From contig OZ231127.1 of assembly GCA_965153355.1 (NCBI GenBank), forward strand, positions 100,812,001-100,876,000: a DNA stretch of 64,000 bases, read 5' to 3'. Position numbers and translations under genes: made by a program. The notes beneath the pieces are model-generated. The model made no database searches. It was given only the letters and a program-made list of their open reading frames with translations, and was not told the DNA's origin. Shown piece by piece: positions 11,951 through 21,741 of this stretch (position 1 is the first letter of the stretch; the number at the start of each line of letters is the position of its first letter). Source of the DNA: Flaccisagitta enflata (Eukaryota > Chaetognatha > Sagittoidea > Aphragmophora).

Positions 11951-12600
11951 TCAAGGGAGATTATGAGTTTTCAATGTTACAGCCATTACTAATTCTCACG
12001 TCGAGAATCAGTCTTCTTTAAGTCCAAACAATCTGTGAGTTGATTGTAAATAGTCAGCATTTATATGCATGTATGTGACAGCGTATTTAAACAAATAGAT
12101 AGTTAAATACATGCAAATGAAAAAAACTAGCAAGCTAAATGGTAGACGACAGTTGATGTTTCACGTGGGCGTGGGAAAAACTCCTGACTCAGCAAGCATG
12201 CAGGAAGCAAGTAGGAAGAAAGCTGGGTGGGCACGTATTCATTATTGTCTAAACAATTTTGTTAGTGAACATAAGTTACTGTATTACACTAATGTTTGAT
12301 TTTAATTATCAATAACAAATTCATTTCATTCTTTCTGTAATCATTGCATATTATATTTATTACTGGATATAATCAGGACCTATATTGAAAACCATGGGAT
12401 ACCCATGTCTAGTAAATGTACTGCACAGCAAATGATTTAGGTCAATACTATAGCAAACATTAATAGAAACTATATTGTGATATTATTTAAAAAAGTAACC
12501 AGTGGTAAAAAACTCTGTGTAGTTATCATAAACGAAAATAACACTATGAGTATTGTAAAAATGATTCAAAAGAATTCTTGTGATAATACACAAAACCACA

Positions 12601-13201
12601 TTAATAGCTATTGAAGTATTGTAATAGTAAAAACAGCTACTGTAGTTAAGTCATTTTGGTGGCGGATTTAACTAAAGCATTTCCTCTCGCCAATGAAGGC
12701 GATGCGGGTCGTCTGTGGCGACTACCAGCCATCGGCAATCGTCGGTGTTCGATATGGTAATTAATACACGAAGCCACAAGAAATTTCATATATCTTCAAT
12801 CTAAGATAGTTTAGTAATATTACTACTTACATATGGTGAGTGTCTGCCTGTAATGCGTAAAGATTGAATTTTGGATGAAAGCATTAGTTTTAAGCCGGCT
12901 CTCTGATATGTCATTGCCCTATCTCAATTTGAATGCGAAAAATTGTAAAAGTGAATAAGCTCATTTATTTTCGAACCTCATTAACTATTGTAAATATGTC
13001 TCATCTTGCTCTATATTTAGTTAAGATGTTCTATATTTTTATATTTTTCTCTGTGCTATACTTTGTCTGCAAATTTCAATGTATAAGTTAAACTGCCACT
13101 CAGGATGCATTATGCGATTCAAAAGTGATGCTCTTATACTCTCTCTCTGCTGCTACCATCTTACTGCTGCTACTACTGCTGCTCTATGGCTGTCATATAT
13201 A

Positions 13202-13236
<35 letters not shown>

Positions 13237-14440
13237 CTCTCTCTCTCTCTATTTCTCTGCTCTGTCTCACTCTTTCTCGCTCTGTCTCACTCTTTCTCGC
13301 TCTTCACAGCTCTTTCTCAGCCTCTTCTCTAGCTCTTTCTAGCTTCTTTCTCGTTCTTTATCTGTCTGCTTCTGTTTCAGACATAACTATACCGTCACAT
13401 AAACTATTTATATATCTCACATCCTCTTTTAATTTTAGTTAAGTTCGATATTATTCTTCATATAACATGTTATGTATGATTTCGGCGGCTCATAAGCTCA
13501 GCGCCAAAATGAGACTATTTTACAATATATTGGCGCGTAATGAGACCCAGGTGAAATTGCGCATTTGAACTGTTAGGCGTCCTATACGCTATACCAAATA
13601 TTCTTTAGAGCTATTATTTACCGCGGTCGTGTAAGAACAAGTAATGAAGATGGACACAAAAAACTCTTTAGTGAGACCATTTAGAGAGGGTCTCTTAACA
13701 GCAGCAGTCAGCTAGATGGAGCCGGCGGTGGCAGGCTAGTTAGTGGGTGTCAGGCTGCCAGCAGTCTTGCCTCTGGCTAGCTCGGTAATAGCAAAGGCAA
13801 GGCTGGGGTGGCCCATGGCGTTCCCACAGAAGAATGTGGACGTCTTCTTCATTTCTGACATAGGTGACGATAATATCAACCATATCCGCGGCGGCTTGTC
13901 GCGTGGCGCCGGACCTTATCCGCCGCCGGGAGGCTGTTCTTCTTTGACGGGCGGCCTGCTTGTGGAAATTTGTTCATCGTGGCTGACGGCGAATGGGTTA
14001 ATCGCCGTTAATGTATCATAAATGCGTTATTGAAATGCGTCGTTGTTAATATGTCGCAGGAAGCCATGATGCGTATGATCAACCATCGGGGTATCAATTC
14101 TTCAATTCAGACAAATCTGGAAGGTGAAGCGGCAGCGGAAGCGTAAAACAACGACCCTGGCGTGAACCAGATGCGCATCGCGAATAATATACCTATACCC
14201 CAAAGTAGGTGGCTTTAGCCGGTATTAAGTAGCGTTCTCATGATATTTCTAAATGCTGGACCTCGATGGCGAAATATCGTGAACAAACAAACACTCGTAC
14301 GCAGCTCTCGCCGCAGCATCCGGTACATCTTGATGGGTTGTTCTCACCACCACCTCACATTCTCATTCGTGGAAGCCTAGCCTTACAGCGAGGTATTGAA
14401 GCTTCAGAATAGCTTCTGATATCGTCGAAGCGATGTCAGT
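12601..14440. other. unassigned stretch with the same degraded texture
   Basis: No supported gene. It is expected to mirror sequence left of the window. It contains a CT tract at 13,202-13,340. The 13.7-14.4 kb part is unusually GC-rich for the window and reads like noisy consensus rather than coding DNA; the ORFs there show no recognisable protein. Confidence 0.4.
13202..13345 (+). repeat. (CT)n microsatellite with TCTGTCTCACTCTTTCTCGC units
   Basis: CT repeat followed by imperfect longer units. Confidence 0.9.
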
Positions 14441-14442
14441 TA

Positions 14443-14555
14443 CCAAGAAAGAAAAGAAAGAAAGAAAGAAAGGAAGAAGAAAGAAAGAAGAAAGAAAGAA
14501 AGAAGAAAGAAAGAACAGAGAAAGAAAGAAAGAACAGAGAGAAAGAAAGAACCAG

Positions 14556-14598
<43 letters not shown>

Positions 14599-14610
14599 AA
14601 AAGAAAGAAA

Positions 14611-14642
<32 letters not shown>

Positions 14643-14650
14643 AGAAAGAA

Positions 14651-14681
<31 letters not shown>

Positions 14682-14712
14682 GAAAGAAAGAATGAAAGAA
14701 TCAGAGAAAGAA

Positions 14713-14748
<36 letters not shown>

Positions 14749-14835
14749 AGAAAAAACCGAGAAAGAAAAAAGAATCAGAGAAAGAAAGAAAAGAAGAAAA
14801 GAAAAAAAGAACCCAAAGAGAGAAAGAAAGAACCA
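14443..14835 (+). repeat. (GAAA)n / (GAAAGAAGAAA)n tract
   Basis: Almost pure purine tract of about 390 bases with interspersed AACAGAG and AATCAGAG units. The Lys/Glu/Arg ORF here is a by-product of the repeat. Confidence 0.95.
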
Positions 14836-14935
14836 AGATATTGAAATAATTAGGGCAAATTTACCGTTATGTTTAATCAAAAGTTTTCAAAAAAAGAGGG
14901 GATATCGAGAATTGAAATGGTGGAGGGGTAAAAGT

Positions 14936-14936
<1 letters not shown>

Positions 14937-14994
<58 letters not shown>

Positions 14995-15012
14995 GAAGAA
15001 GAAGAAGAAGAA
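14937..15012 (+). repeat. (GA)n then (GAA)n microsatellite
   Basis: About 52 bases of GA followed by GAAGAAGAAGAAG. Confidence 0.95.
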
Positions 15013-15767
15013 ATACAAGGAGAAAAGAAGAGCAATTTCAAGAGAAATTTCATTTTTGATCTTATTCGATTTGAAATTTCATTTCAAACAGAGAAAATTT
15101 GCGTACAAATATACCTCCTTGTGAAATCGGATTATCGTTTATCGAAAAACCACAGTGGATTTAAATACCGGATTACTTTATAAAAATTGAGAAAAAAAAA
15201 CGCACTGGATTACCGGATTACTTTCATGAAAATCAAAATAAAAACCAACTGGATATAAGTTGAATACCAAATAATAAAAGTAAAATCGAATTTTGATCTT
15301 TCAATGTAAAAAAAAACCCTTTGGATTAACATCTTGAAATTACCTAAAAAATCGCCTCAAAATGGATTAAAAATCGCCTAAACCGCTTCACGATAATCGA
15401 AAATCAAGTGAAAAAAAAGAAAGAAAAAAAAAAGATCATTGGATTAATTTTGAACCCTCGCGAAAACTGTGCCTTTTTTCGACGATCGGAGAATCTTCGA
15501 AATATCTCTCTCTCTCTCTCTGAGGATTTTTTTCCACGCGCAACCGAAAACAAGATTCCTCCTTTTCCTCCGATCTCCATTTGACCTCGAGAAGGAGAAA
15601 AAGAGAGATTATTCCGAGTCGAGCACTTCCGGTCTCTTTCCTTCTGGTGCCATCGGTGGCACCAATTCTAAAAACTTTATATCTCCTATAATATTGAGCC
15701 TATCTTTTAAAGCGAGGTATCTATAGAAAGCTATTATCGAGGCCGATCTCATCGTGTAATAAAAAAA
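15013..15767. other. AT-rich interval with dispersed CTGGATTA-like words
   Basis: The word GGATTA recurs at least seven times between about 15,120 and 15,450, spaced irregularly. No supported ORF. It could be the promoter or 5' leader of the + strand cluster that follows. Confidence 0.4.
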
Positions 15768-16526
15768 ATGATTACTAAAATCCAAAAATTAAAGATGTAT
15801 TATGAGATATTGATGATAGTTGAGACCTTGGCTCCTAGTTTGACAAGAATATGTTTAGATTTATTAAAAGATAAAAATAAGGTGGAAAGACTTTTTAAAA
15901 AAATGAATGATATTGCTAGTGATGAAAGCTTTACCTTATTTATGGATATGTTTTCTAAGGGATTTTGTACTAAAACATTTTTAAAAATGCTATTTGATGA
16001 TATCCCTGGCCTAAGTGATAGATCTTTCTATCGATGCCTCATAGATTATAAGTTCCATAATCTCATAACTTTCGTTGGCCAATTAGATGAAGAAAAAAAG
16101 ATCTTTACAACTTCTTTTTTATCGTGGTATTATATACCATTATTTATATTTGATGCTACCGAGCTTGAAGCAAATTCAAATTTTGATAATATTTTGCCAG
16201 ATGACACTCTCATTCAGTATAATTTAAAAAGAGAAAATATTTTCATATCAAGTTGGATTTTTCCTCTGTTATACCTCTGTTGTCATAACTATACAGTGAA
16301 AAAAGATGAAAAAGGAAAAATTTATCTTGGTTCATTAACTAGAGTTCAAGTAAAGATTCTTCTTGATAAATATTCACTAAAAATCTTATACACAGGATAT
16401 CAAGAAGAATTTTTACAAGTTTTCGGCAGAGACATAATGGTCAAAGGTTTAAAGGAATTTATCAAAAACCATGTCATTCTCAAAGAGTATATAAATGCGA
16501 AGAAAATCAAAAAAATTAATCTGTAG
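15768..16526 (+). CDS. hypothetical 252-residue helical protein
   Basis: Uninterrupted ORF from an ATG after an A run (weak context) to TAG 16,524. The protein is Lys/Leu/Phe/Ile-rich and reads as a single alpha-helical globular domain with no signal peptide or clear membrane segment. Cysteines are scattered (LTRICLDLL, KGFCTKTF, YRCLIDY, LYLCCHN). Composition is AT-rich like its surroundings. No family recognised. It is the first member of a run of + strand ORFs, and a plausible 3' splice site (TTTATTTGCAG) lies 54 bases downstream. It could be a complete intronless gene or one long exon. Confidence 0.5.
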   Translation: MITKIQKLKMYYEILMIVETLAPSLTRICLDLLKDKNKVERLFKKMNDIASDESFTLFMDMFSKGFCTKTFLKMLFDDIPGLSDRSFYRCLIDYKFHNLITFVGQLDEEKKIFTTSFLSWYYIPLFIFDATELEANSNFDNILPDDTLIQYNLKRENIFISSWIFPLLYLCCHNYTVKKDEKGKIYLGSLTRVQVKILLDKYSLKILYTGYQEEFLQVFGRDIMVKGLKEFIKNHVILKEYINAKKIKKINL

Positions 16527-16622
16527 TGGCACATGTAAAATCTCTCATCTCTCTGATACTTGAAAATGTTTATTTGCAGCATTCGCTGCCGCATTTTTGC
16601 GGTAGCACTGTATCTAGCCAAT

Positions 16623-16871
16623 ATGGCCACATTCAATAGCAATCATGACCACGTTTTGTTTACTGAAACTCCGGAAACAAAAGAAATAACTGCTTTGGAA
16701 ACCAAAATGGCCGAGATGCAGCATCAGATATGTGACAATCAAAAGTATTATAAAAGTATACATGACACTATCAAAACAAAAATCGACCATCAGAGTGAGG
16801 CAGCGACTTTGGTTAACTCTTATGAAAAAATCAATGAAAAAAAGAAAAAGAAGAAACCAAGAAACACATGA
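16623..16871 (+). CDS. N-terminal part of coiled-coil/zinc-finger protein
   Basis: The ATG at 16,623 has a good start context (AATATGG) and lies about 45 bases after a splice-acceptor-like TTTATTTGCAG at 16,569-16,579. It encodes 82 residues rich in Glu, Lys and Gln that look like the beginning of a coiled coil, and stops in an A-rich tract at TGA 16,869-16,871. That stop overlaps the ATG of the next ORF. The A/G-rich run at 16,824-16,860 separates the two frames, so a one-base length error or mutation there would fuse this to the 678-residue ORF that follows. Read as the same gene with low certainty. Confidence 0.45.
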   Translation: MATFNSNHDHVLFTETPETKEITALETKMAEMQHQICDNQKYYKSIHDTIKTKIDHQSEAATLVNSYEKINEKKKKKKPRNT

Positions 16872-18904
16872 TTGAAAAAAAATTGAAAGAAAAAAATGAA
16901 GAAATAGAAAAGGAAGAAGAAGAAATGTCAGAAATTCAAAGAGAAATAAATATTGAAAGAAAAATACTCGAGTCCCACAAACAAAAGTTTGAAAACTTGA
17001 AGCTTCAAAAGGAAGAAAAAAAGAAAGTGATTGACTCTTTGAGAGAGGAATCGGTCGCGTGGGAGGATAAAAGGACAAAATGGAGCACCAATCGCAATGT
17101 TAACTATGCTGAAAGCATAGAAAAGTCAGAATCCCTCAAAAACAACATAAAAAAGCTCGCATATGAGTTAGGATGTAAGAATCAGACGGACGATCTTATT
17201 CATAGCATCAACTATTTGAATTCTTACAAAATGGAAAGTTTGGAAACAATTAAGAGGGAACAAATCACCCTGACTAACAGACAAACCGAACTTTTCGACG
17301 AATTGGCTCAAGTACGCCAAAAACTGATTTGTTTATGGACCCAGACAAATTTACCTTCAGAGAAAGAAAAAGTCGATATCACCCCTAATGCTATTCCATC
17401 ATCCACTAACGTTGAAAACGTCCCTTTGCACACTCTTGAAACTGAGACCATTCAAAATGAATCTGAGGACATCATTGATGACTCAAGGGACCCACCCACA
17501 CCTCAATCACCCCCCCCACGAGACACACCCCCCCCACCAGACACACCCCCCCCACCAAAATCACCCCCGCCACCTATCACGTACCATGAATTCGAAAAAG
17601 AGATGGAGAATGGTTCATCTTCATCCCCGCACAGGCAATCTAATCCGGCCTCACCCGTTCCTGATGGTCACGCCAAAGAGTCTTTTGAAATATTCACACA
17701 AAATATGGAAGATAATGTCGAGCGAGATGTCATTCAAGCAGCAGCTGATGTGGAAAGATCCAATCCGGTATCCCATCCCATAGCGTCGACTAAAGATTGC
17801 AATCCCAATTCGAGTAATGGTTTTCAAGCTCAAGGATTACATGAGAATGAGAGGGATCAAAATATACATGCCGCCGGAAATGAACCATCGATGAGAACGA
17901 CCACACATTCCAACATCCCTACCGAGTCTGCAGATGGTGTTGCGCGTCCTGAAGACGATTTTGGGGACGACTTTGACAATGATCAAGATTTCGAGATGAT
18001 GGCTGCCAAACAGATCCCTGCCTTTGACTCTAATCCTGCCCAAGTTCCATCCTCTGTTTCCCACTGTGAGCCAAAAACAAATGGTTTTCCTTCTACTACA
18101 CAAAATGTTGCTGGCCCTAGCTCTGTCTCTTTGCCTAACTCTGGCTCTGTTCCCACTTACACTCCCATTGTTGAAGACATTAGCCCCTGTAAAAATTCTC
18201 TGGATGAAGGAATTGACTATGTGAAGCAATCGAAAGGCAATTCCAAATCCTTGAAACAAAGCAATGAATCGACATCGGCGGTATCCCGCTTGGTTAAGGC
18301 GCAAAAGCTTGTTCCGCAGAATTCAAAGTCGCATACAGATAAACCAAGGGAAAAAGTCACTATTCAGCGTAAGTCAGCTACTTATGCTTTTAACCTGGAG
18401 GGGGAGTACCCCAATGTTTTGTTAAAGAATGTCTGTCTTGCCTGCCTGTCCTGCTGTCAACGCATTTCTGTCCTTAACCTAAAGTCGCATCTGCAGAATA
18501 ATAGGTGTGTCAAAATGAAGTATTTTTTCACCCAATTACCATGCGGCGATTATAGTTGCATCTATTGCTCAGAAAATACAAATGACCTGTTACATTTGAT
18601 AGGCCATATTTTCAAAAATCATGCAAATGAATTTATCATGTGCAGTTACTGTAGTGATTTGGTTAGGTTTGACAATCTGAAAAAACACATGAGAGATCAC
18701 CTTTTGAATGTAAGTGAAAATGAGATAGAATGTAGAAAATGCAGACAAATTTTTCCAAATGCAAATCTGTTTTACCTGCACATCATTAATTCACATAATT
18801 TGCCTGAGTCAAAAGTAACGAAGGCAGTTATTAGGAAATTTCTAATGAATAATGACACTTTAACTGTTCTCGCTGTCACTTCAAAAAAGACAAACTGTTT
18901 ATGA
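16868..18904 (+). CDS. coiled-coil, proline-rich, C2H2 zinc-finger protein
   Basis: 678-residue ORF. Residues 1-160 are a Glu/Lys coiled coil. Residues about 204-236 are a proline block of repeated DTPPPP and SPPPP. Residues about 240-510 are Ser/Asn/Glu-rich and low complexity. The C-terminus holds four Cys/His clusters: about 521-548 (CLACLSCC then H and C), 561-586 (CIYC with HIFKNH), 588-611 (CSYC with HMRDH, a good C2H2 finger) and 620-643 (CRKC with HIINSH, also good). Known: C2H2 fingers bind DNA, RNA or protein. Inferred: a nuclear adaptor or regulator. No specific family recognised. It lies between ORFs on the same strand, and a large (CT)n tract begins 37 bases after the stop. Confidence 0.6.
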   Translation: MIEKKLKEKNEEIEKEEEEMSEIQREINIERKILESHKQKFENLKLQKEEKKKVIDSLREESVAWEDKRTKWSTNRNVNYAESIEKSESLKNNIKKLAYELGCKNQTDDLIHSINYLNSYKMESLETIKREQITLTNRQTELFDELAQVRQKLICLWTQTNLPSEKEKVDITPNAIPSSTNVENVPLHTLETETIQNESEDIIDDSRDPPTPQSPPPRDTPPPPDTPPPPKSPPPPITYHEFEKEMENGSSSSPHRQSNPASPVPDGHAKESFEIFTQNMEDNVERDVIQAAADVERSNPVSHPIASTKDCNPNSSNGFQAQGLHENERDQNIHAAGNEPSMRTTTHSNIPTESADGVARPEDDFGDDFDNDQDFEMMAAKQIPAFDSNPAQVPSSVSHCEPKTNGFPSTTQNVAGPSSVSLPNSGSVPTYTPIVEDISPCKNSLDEGIDYVKQSKGNSKSLKQSNESTSAVSRLVKAQKLVPQNSKSHTDKPREKVTIQRKSATYAFNLEGEYPNVLLKNVCLACLSCCQRISVLNLKSHLQNNRCVKMKYFFTQLPCGDYSCIYCSENTNDLLHLIGHIFKNHANEFIMCSYCSDLVRFDNLKKHMRDHLLNVSENEIECRKCRQIFPNANLFYLHIINSHNLPESKVTKAVIRKFLMNNDTLTVLAVTSKKTNCL

Positions 18905-18940
18905 GCGTATTGATTACCCATTTCCCCTTATTTCTTTCCC

Positions 18941-19602
<662 letters not shown>

Positions 19603-19603
19603 G

Positions 19604-19695
19604 CCTTTGAAGAATCATCAAGGATAGACGAAAGCTTTCATGAAGATAGCATTCGAGCCGTTTCAAAAACACTCTTTGAGGGTTTATACTGCTGA
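19604..19695 (+). CDS. possible short terminal exon
   Basis: After the pyrimidine tract and TTATCCCTTAAAG comes a 30-codon open frame, AFEESSRIDESFHEDSIRAV and onward, ending at TGA 19,693. The composition is coding-like and unlike the repeat. The acceptor is inferred from position only, and the matching upstream exon is not identified. Confidence 0.3.
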
Positions 19696-19828
19696 CTTTC
19701 GAAATCATCGTTGTGAAATTATTCATACAAATACGTCTATTGATTATTGGTTCACGTTTAAATATCATTTCCAATTGTTCTAATCCACAAAGTTTCACTA
19801 AAAAAACATTTTGAAAAAAAAAAACAAT

Positions 19829-20197
19829 ATGAGTGGATCCGAACTTAAGGCAGGGTGCACATTTTGTCACTCTGGGTTCAATTTGTTGATAGAGATGGCC
19901 GCGGAATTTGATGTCGCTCCTCGTTATATCTATAACTTTAGCAATTGTGTCCATACTTCCTACCGTTCAACTCATGAGAGCTTCTGCTGTACCTTGAAGA
20001 AGCATCCATTCTATCCCGTTGTGGAGGCAGCACTTTCATTCTTTTCTCTCTCAAGTTTCGACGCCGCCAACGTAATTCGCTGTCATTATGTCATTATGCG
20101 AAGAAAGCCGTTTCCACTCACAATAGAGAGGAACGCCGGAAGTGGCTTAACGAGCTCGAAGCATCGAGCGGGCTTTTCATGTGCCGCACAAGATTGA
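19829..20197 (+). CDS. N-terminal part of a long acidic repeat protein
   Basis: The ATG at 19,829 starts a cysteine-containing domain (CTFCHSGF, NCVH, FCCTLKKH) with no recognised family. The frame is lost after an 8-base tandem duplication, GTCATTAT twice, at 20,082-20,097. Downstream of it the coherent frame is that of the next ORF, extended upstream of its own ATG (the words KKAVSTHNREERRKWLNELE lie at about 20,100-20,160 in that frame). So the first about 89 codons here and the ORF from 20,098 onward look like one gene broken by the duplication; the last about 33 codons here are out-of-frame read-through. The break may be real or an assembly error. Confidence 0.5.
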   Translation: MSGSELKAGCTFCHSGFNLLIEMAAEFDVAPRYIYNFSNCVHTSYRSTHESFCCTLKKHPFYPVVEAALSFFSLSSFDAANVIRCHYVIMRRKPFPLTIERNAGSGLTSSKHRAGFSCAAQD

Positions 20198-21741
20198 ATA
20201 GCATGTATGTGAAAAAGGGCACTTCTTTGATTACCTTCATGCACGAAAATTCAACTCCCTCCTCGGCCGAGATAGATCCCAGCAATGTCATCTTATATGA
20301 CAACTCTGATTCTCCGCATAAGAGTCCCTGCGTTTTTTCTCTCAAGAAAAACGAGGGGGACGTCTACTCTTGGGAGTTGGACCGGGAAGAATTGAAAATT
20401 GGCCTGCAACAAGAAATGGAACGCCTCCGTTGTGGTGGTTTGTCCAATCATATGGACTCTACCTATATGGAAATCGCGATTGAGGATACATTAGGCGATA
20501 GTCCTTTGGAGGAAGAGGTGGAGAGTTCGGATGAAGAGGATGATGGATCGAATTCAAGTCATCAGACCATCGATGTCGAGGAGGATGAATGCAATCAACA
20601 ATCGCCCAATTCTTCTTGTCTTCAAGGGGATAACGTCCAATTGATCCCCAACGCTTCCTCCACTTTGAAATCTGATGCGGTTATCAACGGCATCAACCCT
20701 ACCGTCGATGAGGCGTCAAAGGCGGTTCCTAACGCATCCTCCGCTTCTCTGGAGTCGGATGCGGATGCGGATGCGGATGCGGGGACACAGGCGGTTCCTG
20801 ACGCATCCTCCGCTTCTCTGGAGTCGGAAGCTGTCACCAAAGGCTTCAATCCTACCGTCGAGGCGGGGTCAGAGGCAGTCATCGCCTCCCCCGCTTCTCT
20901 GGAGTCGGATGCTGTCACCAAAGGCTTCAATCCTACCGTCGAGGCGGGGTCAGAGGCGGTCATTGCCTCCCCCGCTTCTCTGGAGTCGGATTCGGTCTTC
21001 AAAAATCCCAACTCACCCGTCGAGGCGGAGTTGCAGGCTGTGTTGGCCTCCTCCGCCTCTGTGGAGTCGGATGCGGTTTTGAAAAATCCCAACTCCCTCG
21101 TCGACATGGCGTCAGAGGCGATCCATGACTCCTCCGCCGCTTTACATTCGGACGATGTATTGAGCAATCATCCCAACTCACCCGTCGAGGCTGCTTCTGA
21201 AGCTCTTCTTAACGTTTCCGACGCTTTGGAGTTGGAGGAGGCTAACTCCAACCCTGTTGTCAATCCGACGTTGTTATCGCTTTCCAACGCCTTTCCCGCT
21301 TTCGAGGATAATGCGGTCGAAGCCTCCTTGATCCATCCGATGTTGGAAGTGGTTCCAAGCGCTTGCCCCGATTCTACCATATACCCCAAATCTTCTTTTG
21401 ATGAGGCCGCTATAGCGGCTTCAAAATCTTTCATTAATCTAATCGCGGCCACCAACACCAAATCCACAGTCGATGCTGTATCAGTGGAGGCTCACAGGAA
21501 TAATGTCAATGTTGTGGTGGATGAGGCCCACAAATCTCTCGACAAGTTGGTCGCAATCGCATCCGAATCGGCACAATCACATTCATTGGATGACATACCC
21601 ATGGATGAAGGCAGTCAACTACAACACAACGAAGGAGATGCCCCCTACTCCCCCCGTGATAGCCCATTTTCAGAAATGGAAATGGAAAATGAGAATGAAA
21701 TGAGGGCAGAGGTCACATCTGACGCCGAGGGGGGGTTGTGA
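20179..21741 (+). CDS. central part of acidic protein with 27-residue repeats
   Basis: 520-residue ORF. Residues about 105-140 are very acidic (SSDEEDDGSN). Then follow about eight degenerate copies of a module containing ASLESDAV and NPxVEAxSEA. At DNA level two or three copies are nearly identical with an 81-base period (starts at 20,821, 20,902 and 20,983), and a GATGCG hexamer run gives DADADA. Recent unit-by-unit expansion is therefore likely. The end (ALSN, AFPAFED, then an Ala/Ser-rich part) is disordered. It stops immediately after a seven-G run (21,729-21,735); an eighth G would carry the frame into the next ORF. No family recognised. Likely a disordered scaffold or nuclear protein. 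Confidence 0.5.
   Translation: MCRTRLNSMYVKKGTSLITFMHENSTPSSAEIDPSNVILYDNSDSPHKSPCVFSLKKNEGDVYSWELDREELKIGLQQEMERLRCGGLSNHMDSTYMEIAIEDTLGDSPLEEEVESSDEEDDGSNSSHQTIDVEEDECNQQSPNSSCLQGDNVQLIPNASSTLKSDAVINGINPTVDEASKAVPNASSASLESDADADADAGTQAVPDASSASLESEAVTKGFNPTVEAGSEAVIASPASLESDAVTKGFNPTVEAGSEAVIASPASLESDSVFKNPNSPVEAELQAVLASSASVESDAVLKNPNSLVDMASEAIHDSSAALHSDDVLSNHPNSPVEAASEALLNVSDALELEEANSNPVVNPTLLSLSNAFPAFEDNAVEASLIHPMLEVVPSACPDSTIYPKSSFDEAAIAASKSFINLIAATNTKSTVDAVSVEAHRNNVNVVVDEAHKSLDKLVAIASESAQSHSLDDIPMDEGSQLQHNEGDAPYSPRDSPFSEMEMENENEMRAEVTSDAEGGL

Larger units (their letters stand above)
7052..12600 (-). repeat. degraded reverse-complement copy of 1-7051
   Basis: Order read from left to right: the arm in + orientation (7052-8755), the spacer reversed (8756-10,446), the arm in - orientation (10,447-12,117), then the 1-594 flank reversed (12,117-12,600). 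The copy is about 1.5 kb shorter than its template, with many small deletions and substitutions, and no long ORF survives. Landmarks include TTTTGAGTGTGGCATCAGCACAG at about 7320 and the reversed tail exon at about 9780-9990. Confidence 0.82.

Noticed and set aside
13740-14420. Possible bacterial contamination because of GC-rich, bacterial-looking words
   Set aside because: No bacterial gene or protein is recognisable, and the same noisy texture continues from the degraded palindrome half. Sequencing noise is the simpler reading.
14363-14849. Lys/Glu/Arg-rich and Phe/Ser-rich ORFs
   Set aside because: By-products of a GAAA purine tract.
21738-21741. Stop-start overlap at 21,738 and ATGA overlap at 16,868 as evidence of virus-like translational coupling
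   Set aside because: Both lie next to homopolymer runs where a one-base indel explains the frame change, and the downstream ORF at 21,738 has no good ATG of its own.
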